64,000 nt of DNA, from NCBI RefSeq assembly GCF_032884065.1, contig NC_088880.1, forward strand, positions 26,040,715 through 26,104,714, written 5' to 3'. Both the position numbers and the translations under genes were made by a program. The notes under the pieces are model-generated. The model was not told where the DNA came from, ran no database searches, and saw only the letters and a program-made list of their open reading frames with translations. The DNA is from Artemia franciscana. Its lineage: Eukaryota > Arthropoda > Branchiopoda > Anostraca > Artemiidae. Positions 33,960 through 45,954 of the stretch are shown piece after piece; position 1 is the first letter of the stretch, and each line of letters begins with the position of its first letter.

Positions 33960-34785
33960 TTCTAACAAGTTTTACCTTCAAAGAGGAGATAAACACGCAG
34001 TATTTCACCTCTGTAGTTCTTTTCTATGAATAGTGATAAACTTCTATCTTATATAAGCCTAAGCTTAAAAGGGGACATGACCAAACCTTATCAACGGGGG
34101 GGGGGAGGTAACGGGTGTACTGGGCTTGCACCCCTCTCATTCCCCAAACTGTTTTTCCAACTCGTAAAGTTACTCCAAAATGGAGGGAAAAAAGACTACG
34201 TTTAAGAAACAAAAAAAATATTTCTGCTGTTCATAAACTGGTCTTGAATGTGCAGGTAATAAGACGATACTCCCCCCTCCTGTAAAAACTCTTTTGGTGA
34301 CCATCTTCCCCTTGGACAAACATCTTGAATAAGGCCCAAGGATAAGGGTCACTTTTTTGCAACCCATATTAGAGAATAAGTCTTTTGAATTTTTCGTTTT
34401 ATTCCGGGCTTTTAACCTTCATCTTTTTCATTCTTCTTTGTTTTTATACTGCATTCTATCGATCATTCTATTCTGCTTCTCAAAGCTTTTGTTTTTTTCG
34501 TCTTTCTTTTCGTACTGAAGTCAGATTAAATTAAGTGTATCATAGTACTGGAACTTATACCCTTTTGATTGTCCAAAAACAATATTCTTCTTGTTAGAGA
34601 GCAACAGTTTTATTCAAATGGCAATCATCTGATATTTCATATATAAAAAATACTATTATATGTAAGCTAGCTGAAACTTGAATACTTCAGTCGGCGTGTC
34701 AAAACTTCGTCGGCAAGTGCCTGATATGAAAGATCATATGGCTGATTGTGTCTTCAAAAATGGTTGCCACCTTTGGCATTATAAT

Positions 34786-36545
34786 ATCAAACAGTTCGTG
34801 GTAACGAACTGTAGTAAGGAGCGACCCCGCTCAATAGTAATCAAAACTCCAAAAAAAAGGAATTTTGATACCAATAGTTACATCAAAAGCATCGTGTTTT
34901 AATGCTGATTTTAAATATATAAGTTTCATCAAGTTTAGTTTTACCCATCAAAAGTTACGAGTCTGAGAAAATTTGCCTTATTTTAGAAAATAGGGGAGAA
35001 AACCCCTTAAAAGTGATAGAATCTTAGCGAAAATCACACCATCACATTCAGCGTATCAGAGAACCCTACACTAGAAGTTTCAAGCTCCTATCTACGAAAA
35101 TGTGGTCAGATAACGGATCCATGTTTATTTGTTGTTTTTTTTTCCCAGGGGTCACGTATCGAACCAGTGGTCCTAAAATGTCGTGAGAGGGCCAATTTTT
35201 ACGGAAATCAAAAGTTATAATGCCCTTTTTAAGTGACCAAAAAATTGGAGGGCACCTTGGCCCCCTCTAAAGCTCATTTTTTTCCCAAAATCACCAGATC
35301 AAAATTCAGAGACAGCCATTTTATTCAGCATAGTCGGAAAACCTTATAACTATGTCTTTGGGGACGACTCACTCCCCACAGTCCCCGTGGGAGATGCTGC
35401 AATTTACAAACTTTGACCAGTGTTTACATATAGTAATGGTTGTTGGGAAGTCTATAGACGTTTTCAGGGGGATTTTTTTGGTTTGGGGGATGGGGAGAGA
35501 GGTTTATGTGGGGGGAACTTTCCATGGAGGAATATGTCATGGGGGAAGAAAATTTCCATGAAGGGGGCGTAGGATTTTCTAGTATTTAAAAAAAATGAAA
35601 AAATAAATATGAAAAAGTTTTTTCAACTGAAAATAAGGAGCAGTATTAAAACTTAAAACGAACAGAAATTATTACGCACATGAGGGGTTCATCTCCTCCT
35701 AATACCTCACTCTTTACGCAAAAGTATTTTTAGTAATTTCGACTATTCATTCTACGGCCTTTGTGATTCAGGGCCATTCTTAAGGAATTGGGACAAAATT
35801 TAAGATTTAATGTAAAGAGTGAGGTATTGACGAGAGGGTGAACCCCGTCAAACACGTTGTAGAATCATACGGATATAGAAGTTCGTTACGTAAGTTAATT
35901 CGTAAGTAACGTACATTTTTACTATTAAAAACCTTTCGTAAAAAATTAAAAGTTCTAGTTGCCTTTTTAATTAACCAAAACTTGGAGGGTAGCTAGGCCT
36001 CCTCCCCCGCTCTTTTCTTCAAAATCGTCCGATAAAAACTATGAGAAAGCCATTTAGCAAAAAAAAAAATTAATATGCAAATTTCGTTTCAATTATTCAT
36101 GTGCGGAGAGCCAAAATCAAAACATGCAAAATTTCAAAATCGTTCAGAAAATAAATAAAAAAACAAGTTTTTAAACTGAAAGTAAGGAGCGAGATGATAG
36201 GTTTTCATACTCCGAAAAAGTTTGAAAGCATCAGAGAAGCGAATGGTAAATGGAGGTGCCAAACATGCATTAATTCAAAAACGTTCAGAAAATAAATATA
36301 TAAAAAAAACAAGTTTTTTTAACTGAAAGTAAGGCGCGACATTAAAACTTAAAACGAACAGAAATTACTCCCTATATGAAAGGGGATGTTCCCTCCTCAA
36401 CGCCCCGCTCTTTATGCTAATGTTTTTTACCGTTTTAAAAAGTACAGTTGAGAGTAAGAGTCAAACTTTAGCGTACAGAGCGGGGCGTTGAGGAGGGAAC
36501 AGCCCCTGTCATATACGGAGTAATTTCTGTTCGTTGTTTTTTATT
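34786..36545 (+). mobile_element. Palindromic ~1.7-kb repeat family, full-length copy (Gbx first intron)
   Basis: Terminal palindrome AGTTCGT-ggta-ACGAACT at 34792-34811, then GTAAGGAGCGACCCCGCTCA and the entire body in the opposite orientation to the 27185 copy. Hairpin 2 is at 35625-35860. A second, short AACTGAAAGTAAGGAGCGAG end occurs at 36175-36195 before an unrelated ~70-base insert, then hairpin 1 at 36318-36545. Both hairpin-1 arms read TTCCCTCC/GGAGGGAA where most copies have TCCCCTCC/GGAGGGGA. Confidence 0.9.
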
Positions 36546-36862
36546 TAATCTGAAAATAAAGACTGCAGTTTCATGTTATACTCTCTTCTCGCCTTCTGAG
36601 GTTTCTTTACTTTTGTATTGAGAACTATTTTACACTTTTTCGCAACAAGGTGTTACGCAGAACAGGTACCGATCTTCTGACTTGCCTTCGTCCGGGAGTG
36701 CAATTCGGAGTTGGGGGCAAATCATCCGATGCTTCCGTGTTTTTCCCTCAGATTTCTCTAGGTACCCATTTAGAGGCGGGAATAAACAAAGCCTCCCCAA
36801 ACGGGAGCGATGTGCACGTAGTGCTCAATGTGCTCAGGAACTCGTTATGTTTACATCTAGAC

Positions 36863-37256
36863 CCGTGGTTCCCAATCAATCTTGGTCCATGCCTTACCAA
36901 GAAACTCCTACAATCCTGGTGTCCCCCTTGTGATATTTAAATTGTCTTATTCAGAATTCTACGTGTATTTAACTGAAGGAAGCTTAAAAGGCCCTTAACT
37001 GGGTATCTTATGAAAAATATTGCCTGAATACAACACCTTTTATACAATGTATAACGTCATTATGATACTATCCTATGTTTTTTGCTCTTTAAATGTATTT
37101 GAATGTGACGTCTTTCATATGAAAAATGTTGTGTTTTTTTTTCAAAACTAAGGCTCTGTAGTATAGTCAGACGAAGGATGCACATCCTGCCCATGACCCA
37201 CCAAAATATTGCCATGACCCACCGGTTGGGCCTGCGCCCCACACTAGGAATCACAG
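36863..37256. mobile_element. hAT-like MITE (Gbx first intron)
   Basis: The left end CCGTGGTTCCCAATC and the reverse complement of the right end CTGTGATTCCTAGTG resemble the CAGTGGTTCCCAA termini of hAT elements. Flanking octamers ATCTAGAC (36855-36862) and ATTTAGAC (37257-37264) differ at one position, consistent with the 8-bp duplication of hAT insertions. The right part contains CATGACCCACC repeats (37192-37221). No transposase. The open frames at 36650-36940 overlap its left part and are not supported as genes. Confidence 0.6.
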
Positions 37257-37269
37257 ATTTAGACTATTT

Positions 37270-38630
37270 TTTCTTTTCGAAAAATAAGCTCCCGATGTGC
37301 ACCGGAGCTCGTTATGTTTCAATTTAGACTCTTTCTTCTTCCTAATTTCAAAAAACCACTTTAGCTCAAGAAATTGCATTGATAGTAAGCTCAGAAAATT
37401 TCTTAAGGAAAATAGTTTTTTTCTGCTGTTTTACCATTGTCCTGCTTCCTTAACTACAACCTCCTTTTGGGTGTTCCTTTTTTATCAAATAGAGCTTGAA
37501 TGTACTATATCAGGCGGTTCAAGAACCTCTATAATTCATTCATTCCACAGGCGCAGGAGGCACTCCCCCTATGCTGAAATAATTTCACAGAGTTAACCTT
37601 CCCTAAAATGTTTCTCTGGGTGCCGGTGCTGCTGGCAAGTTAATTTTTTAGGTAGTATAGAATCATTGACAAGCTGTTTGATCATCTACTGTCTAAGTTT
37701 TCGTATTTAACAAAAAACAGCTAATTCCAACCGAATAATAGCATTTCATTCCTGTTCAGTTAATCGATCATGTAGATCATAGTAAAAAGGGTGCATCAAC
37801 GCCCTCTTTTGTTCATTTACTGAAAATCGTTTATATAATCTTTGAATCAGTAGCAAAACACACTATGAAACTATGGCATAATTGATAGGGCAGTTGGAAC
37901 GTTGTCACGCTATTAGATCTTCTATCTTTTTGACACTTGGTAATTTTAAGATAAAAAAAAAATTGGACAGCTACTGAAATTTCAGAGGTGCTTTTAGATA
38001 ATGGGCAAAAAATCAAACGGAAATTAATCCAAAACCAAGTACTAAAAAAACAGAAAAAATGTGGCAAACGCCATATACGATGTTTTTTCTCGTTTGGCAC
38101 TCATCATTGTTTTAACGAATTATCATTATAATCAATCAGAAACCCAAAGAACTATATCAGGTATGCACGCAGCAGGAGGGGGAGGAGCAAAGGTGTAAAA
38201 TATGCAGATGATGAGAATGAGCTTCCACCCTGGTGTTTTCAACAGCTGGATGGAAAAATTTTCAGCCAGATTACGAAACCTTATACCATTTTATGTTTTC
38301 AGTAAAGCGCTAGTTTTGCATAATTTCACAATTATTAATTATCAGAATCTAGTTTGTTTGAGCTAGATTTGTGTCTGTTGGATAGACTACGAATTAATAG
38401 TTTTTGCTTACTTTGAGTTTTAATTTTGCTGTTAACTTCCACCAGAAAAACTTTTTTCTTTTGTCTTAATCAGAAACAATAATGGCATGTAACAGTAGAC
38501 GGCACATTTTCGTACAATTACCTGAAAATGTTCATTTTCAGGATCTAATTTTTTTTTTTGTATATATTAATCTAATAAAAAACTTGGCCCTATTCGGTTT
38601 AAATTTTAGGTACCTTGCCTGTTTGAATGG
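37270..38630. other. Intron sequence; nothing recognised
   Basis: A+T-rich Gbx intron sequence. Open frames at 37297-37596 and 37831-38100 have no domain. No repeat family from the window is visible here, so conserved non-coding elements could be sought in this interval. Confidence 0.4.
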
Positions 38631-38631
38631 G

Positions 38632-38760
38632 ACTTTAAAGCAGAAACTAGGTCCACTTAAAAGCAGAAACTAGGTTTGCAGAAACTAGGTTAAAAGCAGC
38701 TTAAAAGCAGAAACTAGGTTAGCAGAAGCAGCATCCACTTTAAAGCAGAAGCTAGGTATG
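38632..38760 (+). repeat. Minisatellite, AAAGCAGAAACTAGGTT unit
   Basis: Five to six imperfect copies of AAAGCAGAAACTAGGTT, some with inserted CCACTT or AGC. Restricted to this interval. Confidence 0.8.
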
Positions 38761-39349
38761 AAAAAACGAAACTTTGGTGGAACACCTTCCGATATTTTCT
38801 TGTGGCACAAACTATAAAACTTCTCTTCAGGTCACATACTGTAAGCTTTGAAACAATTACAAGCAAAAACAATAGTTTTGACCCCTGGACAGTGATACGC
38901 AGCTATTGAAAATATTACATCTTATTCATCAATTTGGCCAGAAGTCCATAATTTCGATAAAAACTGCAGAATTTAGGCCTATGCCCTTTCACGGAACAAA
39001 CCGAAATCGGTTTTACAGAGAAAAAAGGGACAAAACCAGTTTTGTTCCCCGAAACAACAACAAGGATCAGATTTCCCCAGGTACAAGACAAAGAAAATAA
39101 CCAATTAATTTATCACTGATCACTTTCACCCCCGAAACACCATACAAAAACATGATACAAAGGAAAACGAATTGAAACAATCAATTAAAACTTGGTAATG
39201 AAAAAATAAGCGTAAGAAAGTATTTTTGTAAATTTTAGAATATTATTTACAACGGGTTATTTACCTTTTGGCTAATTTTGGTCCTGTTTCCTTCTTTCCC
39301 AAAATGTATCTATTTTAAATTTGACTATTCAAAGTACGAATCGGATTTG

Positions 39350-39610
39350 TCCACTGTTTTAATTCCATTGAGTGAACGTTCTTCTGTTGGACTGTTTATG
39401 TTCGTCTATTGGATTGGACTATCGAATGTTCGACAACCAAACGATAAACAAAACATTCGACAGATATGTTGACGATTTTTCGTTTGAAGAACGATTTTCA
39501 ACGTTTATCGCTCGAATGAACAATGCTTTTCGTGTTCGTTCGTTCAAAAAAAACAATGTTTACGTTCGTCGTTTGACGAACGACAAAAAAGACAAACAAA
39601 ATATTGGTCT
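39350..39610. repeat. Segment dense in GTTCG/CGAAC motifs
   Basis: GAACGTTC, ATGTTCG, ACATTCGACAG, GAACGATTTTCAACG, CGTTCGTTCG and CGTCGTTTGACGAACGACAAA recur in both orientations, giving several small self-complementary stems (for example GTCGTTTGACGAACGAC at 39571-39587). The open frames 39278-39472 and 39372-39620 run across it but look like by-products of the motif. Function unknown. Confidence 0.5.
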
Positions 39611-39799
39611 ATTGGATTGAATTGTTTTAGCAAGTGGATTGCTAAAACAGTCAATTATCAAGAAAAATCTGTACTTCCGCGAAAGAAAAATATTTTCATT
39701 GACAACCTAAAAGGAGAAATCGAGACAGTCAACGATAAAACCATGTGCTGAATTTAATTTTGTCTCGGCTGACAAAATACAACTAAAGCTTAACTCTTT

Positions 39800-39960
39800 G
39801 TTTATAGCAAAGAAAAATATTAAAAGAAATAAAAAAAATATTAATAAAATATAATGCAAAGAAATAAAAGAAAAGACAAAATAAAATTAAAGAAATAAAA
39901 TATTTAAGAAATATTAAAAGAAATCCTGAAAAAATAGAAGAAAATTATTAGGCCAATACT
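39800..39960. repeat. A-rich AAAGAAATAAAA low-complexity tract
   Basis: Irregular repeats of AAAGAAATAAAA and AATATTAA over ~150 bases. Confidence 0.7.
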
Positions 39961-40284
39961 GAAACAAAAAACTGGCAATTATTTCAAACTGATATTCACA
40001 ATCCAACTTGGGGCCCTAATTAAAATAAATAAAACCTTAGAACTTACGTTATAATAACAAATATTTGCAACTTATAATGTAAAAAAATTTTCATGTAGGT
40101 ATTGTTCCAAACATAATTTGTCTTTCCAATATGCAGTGGATAATCAAATACGGTGAATTGCACATCTATGCATTTGTGAATGCTTGTTTTACGATGTAAG
40201 CTTTTTATGTTTTATTTATTTCAATATTATGTATTGAGAATGAACAGTGAATAGCCGGCCCATAGCCTCTACTGAAGTTTCAAA

Positions 40285-40830
40285 TAGTTTGTCTCAACGA
40301 CTGTAAGTGAGGAGCGACTACGAGGCCACGAGGCCAACCTACGAGGCTGACAACCTACGAGGGCCAGGGCTTCCTTCCGTCGGGATTACCGTGGTTTTAC
40401 GTAATGACTGGGGGCACATTTGGGATATGACGCAATCTCACACTTGGGACGTAATGGCAATCCACACGTGGAAGCTACGTAATGACGGTGCACACGTTTT
40501 GTGCGCCGCCATTACGCAACACCCACGTGTCGACAGTTTGTCCCAATTCTCTAAGAACCACTCCTAAAACACAAGGACCGTTTAATTAGAACAATAAGAT
40601 GCTTTTTCAAAAGCACTAAAAAAATTACCAGGAAGAGCACGGTATTGAGGACGGAGCATAAGAGGATGTATTGAGACACATCCTCTATATACCTCTATAC
40701 GTAATACGTCTACACCCCTATATAACTCTATACATAATAATTTATGTCTGTTTTAAGTTTTAATGTCACTCCTTACTTTCAATTGAATAAACAATTGAAA
40801 AAACTTAAATTTTGAAAAAAATTCAAATAA
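40285..40830 (+). mobile_element. Mosaic of palindromic-family ends and TACGTAATGA repeats
   Basis: Starts with a palindromic-family terminus (TTTGTCTCAACGACTGTAAG, GAGGAGCGAC). It then switches at ~40365 to the TACGTAATGACGGTGCACAC repeats otherwise seen in the foldback element (here forward copies to ~40495, then inverted GCGCCGCCATTACGCAACAC to 40540). It then returns at ~40543 to palindromic-family hairpin-2/hairpin-1 sequence (TTGTCCCAATTCTCTAAGAA ... CACTCCTTACTTTCAATTG). Confidence 0.65.
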
Positions 40831-41047
40831 TTAAATTTTATTTAATTTATTATAAGGGACTAACCCTGTAGGTTTCTGTTGATAGAAAGTTGTTTAAATT
40901 TTTTAAACCTTTAAAAAAAATGTTAATAAGAAATTTTTAGGATCATCTTCATGATATTCTCATTTACCTCTTTTACCTTTAATTTTTGGGTAATTTTAAT
41001 TTATCTTGTTTTTTTTCACTTCATCACGCAACATTGTAGAAGAATCA

Positions 41048-41372
41048 ACCGTCCTGGCTGAGTGGTTGGCCCGCTGGCGTGGGAATTATGTGTCCAAGGG
41101 ACACGGGTTCAATCCCAGTTGTGACCAGCTATTTAGTTTGGGACGGGGGTCAGTGGCGTGACTCTGTAAGCTCAGCCAGAGTCAACCCAGCTCTAAATGG
41201 GTACCTTGAAAAATCTGGGGAAGGTAAGCAGGAAGGGTGTCTGAAAGCACAGGATGGTTCACCCCAAACCCCCCATTGCACTTCCTGGCTGAAGGGCCAT
41301 GAAACGGAGATCAGCACCGCCGGTTTGGACCTTAAGGGTCTAGTGCCGTCTTACTTACTTTACTTTTACTCA
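41048..41372 (+). mobile_element. tRNA-derived SINE (Gbx first intron)
   Basis: The head resembles a tRNA gene with RNA polymerase III boxes: A box TGGCTGAGTGG (41055-41065) and B box GGTTCAATCCC (41106-41116), 40 bases apart. The head ends near GTGACCAGCTATT. The non-tRNA body (TGGCGTGACTCTGTAAGCTC, CAGCTCTAAATGGGTACCTT, GAAGGGCCATGAAACGGAGA) leads to a TTACTTACTTTACTTTTAC tail. It is not a functional tRNA because the acceptor stem does not close and the body continues. The ORF across it is incidental. Confidence 0.85.
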
Positions 41373-41944
41373 TGCTATTGCAGAAGAATATAAGCATTTG
41401 TTTTTCTATTTTGGTCTGATCCTAGTGATTCCATGTCTATTTCATTCTAGGAAGTTTTTTTTTACTTGTTCCAGAGACATGTCATAATGCTTCAAGTAAT
41501 GTAGGCGATGATAGTTTTACCTATTTACTAATCTTCTCAAATTTTACCGAAATAAACTTCAAATTATTAATTGATTAACTTACCTACAAAGCATCGTTCT
41601 AGAAAGGCCGATTGGGCAATAATAATCAAATAATAATCAATTCTTATGGAATAATAATCGATTGGGCAAAAATTAGGCAATAATATTTATCCCTTTTATT
41701 ACTTATTATGTAATAAAACTTAATGCTGGTTTTTTTACTTATGATTTTGTTGCTTATTTTTATTTATATGAATAAAAAAATTATCACTATTAATTATTTT
41801 TTACATATTCCCACTAGCCTATATTTGTTCAACAGCCCTATTGAACATAACGGTTGTACCACCCTATTGGCTGTTGTATTGCTCGAAGACCAGATGCAGG
41901 TACAGTGGGTGTCGGGCCTGTTTGTAAATTAAGTAGAAAAAACA

Positions 41945-44052
41945 GTTTTTTTTTCTACTGAAAGTAAGGAGCAACATTAAACCTTAAATCAAACAAAAAA
42001 TTATTCCGTATATGAAGAGACCCGCCCCTTCTTCAATGCCCGTCTCTTCACGCCAAAGTTTTTTAAGTACTTATGTAAAAAAGGTTATGATTCTAATAAC
42101 ACGGCCCTTGTGTTTCAGGAATCGTTCTTAAAGAGTTGGGACAAAGGGTTGAACTTTAGTGTAATGAGCAGGCACTAAGGAGGGGGCAGTCCCCTCATAT
42201 ATGTATTGATTTCTGTTCCTTTTACGGTTTAATGTTGCTCCTTGCTTTCAGTAGAAAAACTTGTTGTTTTTTTTTGTTTGATTTCTGATCGTTTTTCAAA
42301 TAATCCGGGGAAATCCAACCCCCATCCGTTGAAAATCCCCCCTAAGAAAAATTCCTCCATAGCTCCCATGTAAAATCCCCCTCGGGAAATAAATCCTAGA
42401 CAATTCCATCCTTACTATGATCCCCCCACAAAATTTCTCGTTTTCGATTCCGCCTGAAAAATACTCCTTAGGTTACTTTCATTTGAAGAAAGACTTGTTT
42501 TTTTTATTTTGTTTCTGATCGTTTTTCAGGCTATTGTGAAATCTCCCCTTTGTGGAAAAATATCCCCCGGACAATTCCCTTAGAGCATCTCCCTATGTAA
42601 AACGGGGTCGCCAACAGTAAGACAAATTAATCTTATTTCCTATATGAATTTTGGCAAATTCCCTCGAGTTAAATTTTCTCTGGATAGTTCACCGCCGGAA
42701 ACTTCCATCCCGATGGAAATTATCTCCGTAGAAAATTTATCCCCAGAAAATCTCCTTCCCACTCAAAAATGTCAGTATACTTTCCGATGACGAATACTAT
42801 ATGTAAATAATGGGCAAATTTTATAAGTTGCGGCCTTTCCTCTGGGGGCTCTAGGGGGTATTGTTATCCCCCAAAACATAGTTATCGGACCTTAAAACTA
42901 TATTAAACCAAATGGTCATCTCAAAATTTTGATCAGACGACTTTTGGGAGAACAAAACGTGACGTGAGGGGGGGTTAGTTGCCGTCCAATTCCTTTGGTT
43001 AATTAAAAGAGCCCTAAAGCTTTAATTCATATTCAAATTAGTGCTCTCCCAAGATTATAGAAGTCGTGTTCTGATTCGATCACCCCCTGGGAAGAAAAGA
43101 AACAAAACAAAGAAACACGCATCCGTGATCTTTCTTCTGGCAAAAAAATACCGAATTCCACATTTTTGCAGATAGGAGATAGAAACCACTACAGTAGAGT
43201 TTTCTGATACGCTGAATCTGATGGTGCTATTTTCATTATTATTCTAATACTTTTAGGAGGCGTTTCTCCCTTTTTTCGAAAATCAAGCAAATTTTCTCAG
43301 GCTCTTGCCCTGGGAATGGTTATTCGCCTAGTTGCCTATAGCTCTTCAGTTGACAAGCTGCTGGCTAAGTATTTGTTGTTATCTTTTGCAGATTACATCC
43401 AGGGAAGTGAATTTTAGGCGGGTAAGGGATGCTCGATGGTACTCTTGGTTTAGTGCAATAACGTGCCAAGTCCTAGGTGCTCTTGAGTCCCCATCCTCTT
43501 AGAGCCCTCATTCCTCCCTCGTCTAGGAACAGTGTTTCCATTCCAGTTTAGGAAGTTCCTCTAAAATGAGGAGTTTTGAGATCTTATGGGGGCAAACTCT
43601 TTCATTTAGGGATTCCAGGGGTTTCTAGACACAATACTCTTTCCCAGGTTCTTTCCAAGGCTCACCCCTTGGAAGAAAAAACAAAAACAATGAAACACAC
43701 ATCCGTGATGTTTCTTCTGGCAAAAAATACCAAATTCCATATTTTTAAAGATGGGAGCTCGAAAATTCTACAGTATGATTCTCTCAAACACTGAATCTGA
43801 CAGTGCAATTTTCAATAGGATTCCTTGAATCTTAGTGGTTGTCTCACTCCTTTTCAAAAATCAGCCAAATTATATGAGCTCGTAAATTTTGATTAATAAC
43901 TTTAAACTTAGTTAATTTTAAATATTTCAAATTAGGATAAAAAGATAATTCTTTTGATGTATCTATTGTTATCAAAGCTCTGTTTTTTAGAGTTCTGGTT
44001 ACTATTAGGCACAGTCGCTCCTTACTTACAGTACGTTACCGCGAACTTTTTA
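41945..44052 (-). mobile_element. Palindromic ~1.7-kb repeat family copy with an internal insertion/duplication (Gbx first intron)
   Basis: Hairpin 1 at 41955-42262 has both arms with GAGCAACATTAAACC/GGTTTAATGTTGCTCC instead of GAGCGACATTAAAAC. The body includes a tandem of CTGATCGTTTTTCA-type segments (42285, 42516). After 43300 an unrelated ~350-base piece interrupts, and the segment CACCCC-TGGAAGAAAA ... TTTCTTCTGGCAAAAAATAC occurs twice (43080 and 43664). It ends at GGCACAGTCGCTCCTTACTT and a damaged palindrome (44025-44052), about 210 bases before the Gbx homeobox exon. Confidence 0.8.
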
Positions 44053-44264
44053 ATAATAAAAGTTTGTTTCCTATTACAATTCAATGTGGCAACAAAGTAG
44101 GGAATTTATGCAGCAAAATAATTTTAATAATTATATAACAACCAAAAGAAAAATCGTAGAAAATCCCGATTTGCAGGTATGGATAGACCTAATATGGGGC
44201 CAGATGGCAAAACCTCTTCATTTTAATGTCCTTGGTCGTTTAACAATTATTTTACTTATTGCAG

Positions 44265-44503
44265 AGACAGACCACGATGCATCAAGTGATGTTGATGGTG
44301 ACATTAATGGAACTGAAAAGCTACATCACGAAGATGGAAAAACCGAATATAAAGCCGACGGAGAGTCAAAATCCCGACGAAGAAGAACGGCATTTACAAG
44401 TGAGCAGCTCATTGAGCTCGAAAAGGAGTTTCATGCGAAGAAATACCTGAGCCTTACAGAAAGATCGCAAATAGCGTCTGAGCTACAGCTAACTGAAGTA
44501 CAG
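44265..44503 (+). CDS. Gbx (unplugged orthologue): Gbx homeobox gene, exon with homeodomain residues 1-44
   Basis: Acceptor TTATTGCAG (AG 44263-44264) and donor CAG|GTATGT (44504). It begins with an acidic linker (ETDHDASSDVDGDING), then Lys/Glu/Asp-rich sequence, then the homeodomain from 44372: RRRRTAFTSEQ (N-terminal arm and helix 1 start), EKEFHAKKYLSLTERSQIA (helix 1 end to helix 2) and LTEVQ at residue 44. The combination FTSEQ-L-ELEKEFH-KKYLSLTERSQIA is diagnostic of the Gbx class. Gbx proteins are nuclear DNA-binding transcription factors; in flies unplugged acts in tracheal and neural patterning, and in vertebrates Gbx2 positions the midbrain-hindbrain boundary. The role here is inferred from homology. 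A MITE remnant begins about 30 bases after the donor. Confidence 0.93.
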
Positions 44504-44529
44504 GTATGTTCTAATGGTACTTGTTAATT

Positions 44530-44668
44530 AAACAAAACACATTCAAGAATTTTGCTTAGCTTAGATCTCAGAATACCGTTGTCATAGCTATACAGACAAG
44601 TGACGGGTGATAGAATTCATTGTACTTTTATAATTTGGGCTATATATCCGTTCATTAAGGGGGGGGGG
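44530..44668. mobile_element. Truncated copy of the 33554-type MITE
   Basis: AACACATTCAAGAATTTTG, TTAGATCTCAGAATACCG, TTGTCATAGCTATACAGACA, AGTGACGGGTGATAGAATTC and TTTGGGCTATATATCCGTTC match one TIR of the 33554 element up to the G run. The other half is missing. It lies just inside the second Gbx intron. Confidence 0.7.
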
Positions 44669-44722
44669 GTTGGTTAGGTCGGTTTAGGTTAGGTCCTCTA
44701 ACCTATATCGGGTTAGGTTTGA
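44669..44722 (+). repeat. TTAGGT-type telomere-like repeats
   Basis: TTGGTTAGGTCGGTTTAGGT, TAGGTCC, then CTCTAACCTATATCGGGTTA and GGTTT: four to five degenerate TTAGG units, one inverted. TTAGG is the common arthropod telomere repeat. The tract is too short and degenerate to be a telomere relic with certainty. Confidence 0.5.
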
Positions 44723-45394
44723 TGCGTTTCAGTAATTATTGTTGGTATCTACAATAGCAATGAATTTGTTGCCATGCATCTTTTTTATTGCAATATCAGA
44801 ATTGAAAAGAAATATTTGTATCCATAAGCATGTGCATTAATTTCCACGTTCTTCTGTGGAAAAAACCGAGTTTTTTTAAAGGTATATTTGTTTTTGACAT
44901 AAAAAAATTAGTCTTAGCGTGAGTCTTAGTTAGTCTTAGCTCCTACCTTCTCATATATCTACTGATGGGTAACTTTATACTTAATGGATTCCAACAGTCA
45001 GAATCAAAACAAAAGTAGAATTCTTTTTACGCATTGATTCTTGTATTTATCTGTTTTTTACTTTTGTCTCTTTTTATTTATACATATTTTTATCAGTTAG
45101 CATAGTAACAGCGAACTTGTTTATTTCTTATAAATCAGTAAAAAAAAAACATATATAATGCTTTGTGAGAAAATTTTGGAAATATGACGACTTTTCTCTT
45201 CGGGGGAGTGAAAAGGTGGCTAATACTTCGCAAATTTGCTCATATTTTCTCGCCCTCTCCCTTGCTGAAAAAAGAAGAGAGGGCAATAAAAAACATGAAC
45301 GAGCCTAGAGCTACTAAAGGAATAGAAACAACGATTTAAAAAAAAACTTTTATTTATGTTGCGGAAGTTCATTCAAAAATCTCACTTACCTACC

Positions 45395-45517
<123 letters not shown>

Positions 45518-45954
45518 AGTTTGTGGTGGGATCAATCAAATTTGTCGACTGCCTTGACACGTTTACCTATCAAAGTTGATTGTGGAAGAAATACTAAAGG
45601 GCCAGTAACCGAATACATCGTCAGGATCCCCCCCCCCCTACACACAAACATACACAAGCGCAACACCTCTGAGTCCAGCTAAGATTCGGCTGAAGTTGTC
45701 TATATTTTAATATTTAATGCCTATTTTTGATTAAAAAGCTACAGTAATATATCATTCTAAGGATATTGATGTATTTTTTATTTCAAATACTGACACCCTT
45801 CTGGAAAACATGCATGATCAAACGATGTTCATCACTTAATTCGCGCTGCTCCGTGTTCTTTGATCTTTGAAGAAAAACAATTAATATCAAAATGAGTTGA
45901 CGCATACAAAAAAAAGCTTTAATTCTCATTCCCTTTAGATAGGTATTAAGTAAA

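Noticed and set aside
41048..41120. tRNA gene
   Set aside because: A and B boxes are present, but the acceptor stem does not close and the unit continues into a SINE body and tail.
44084..44264. Upstream extension of the homeobox open frame
   Set aside because: It is intron sequence read through. The acceptor TTATTGCAG at 44264 and the acidic linker after it mark the exon start.
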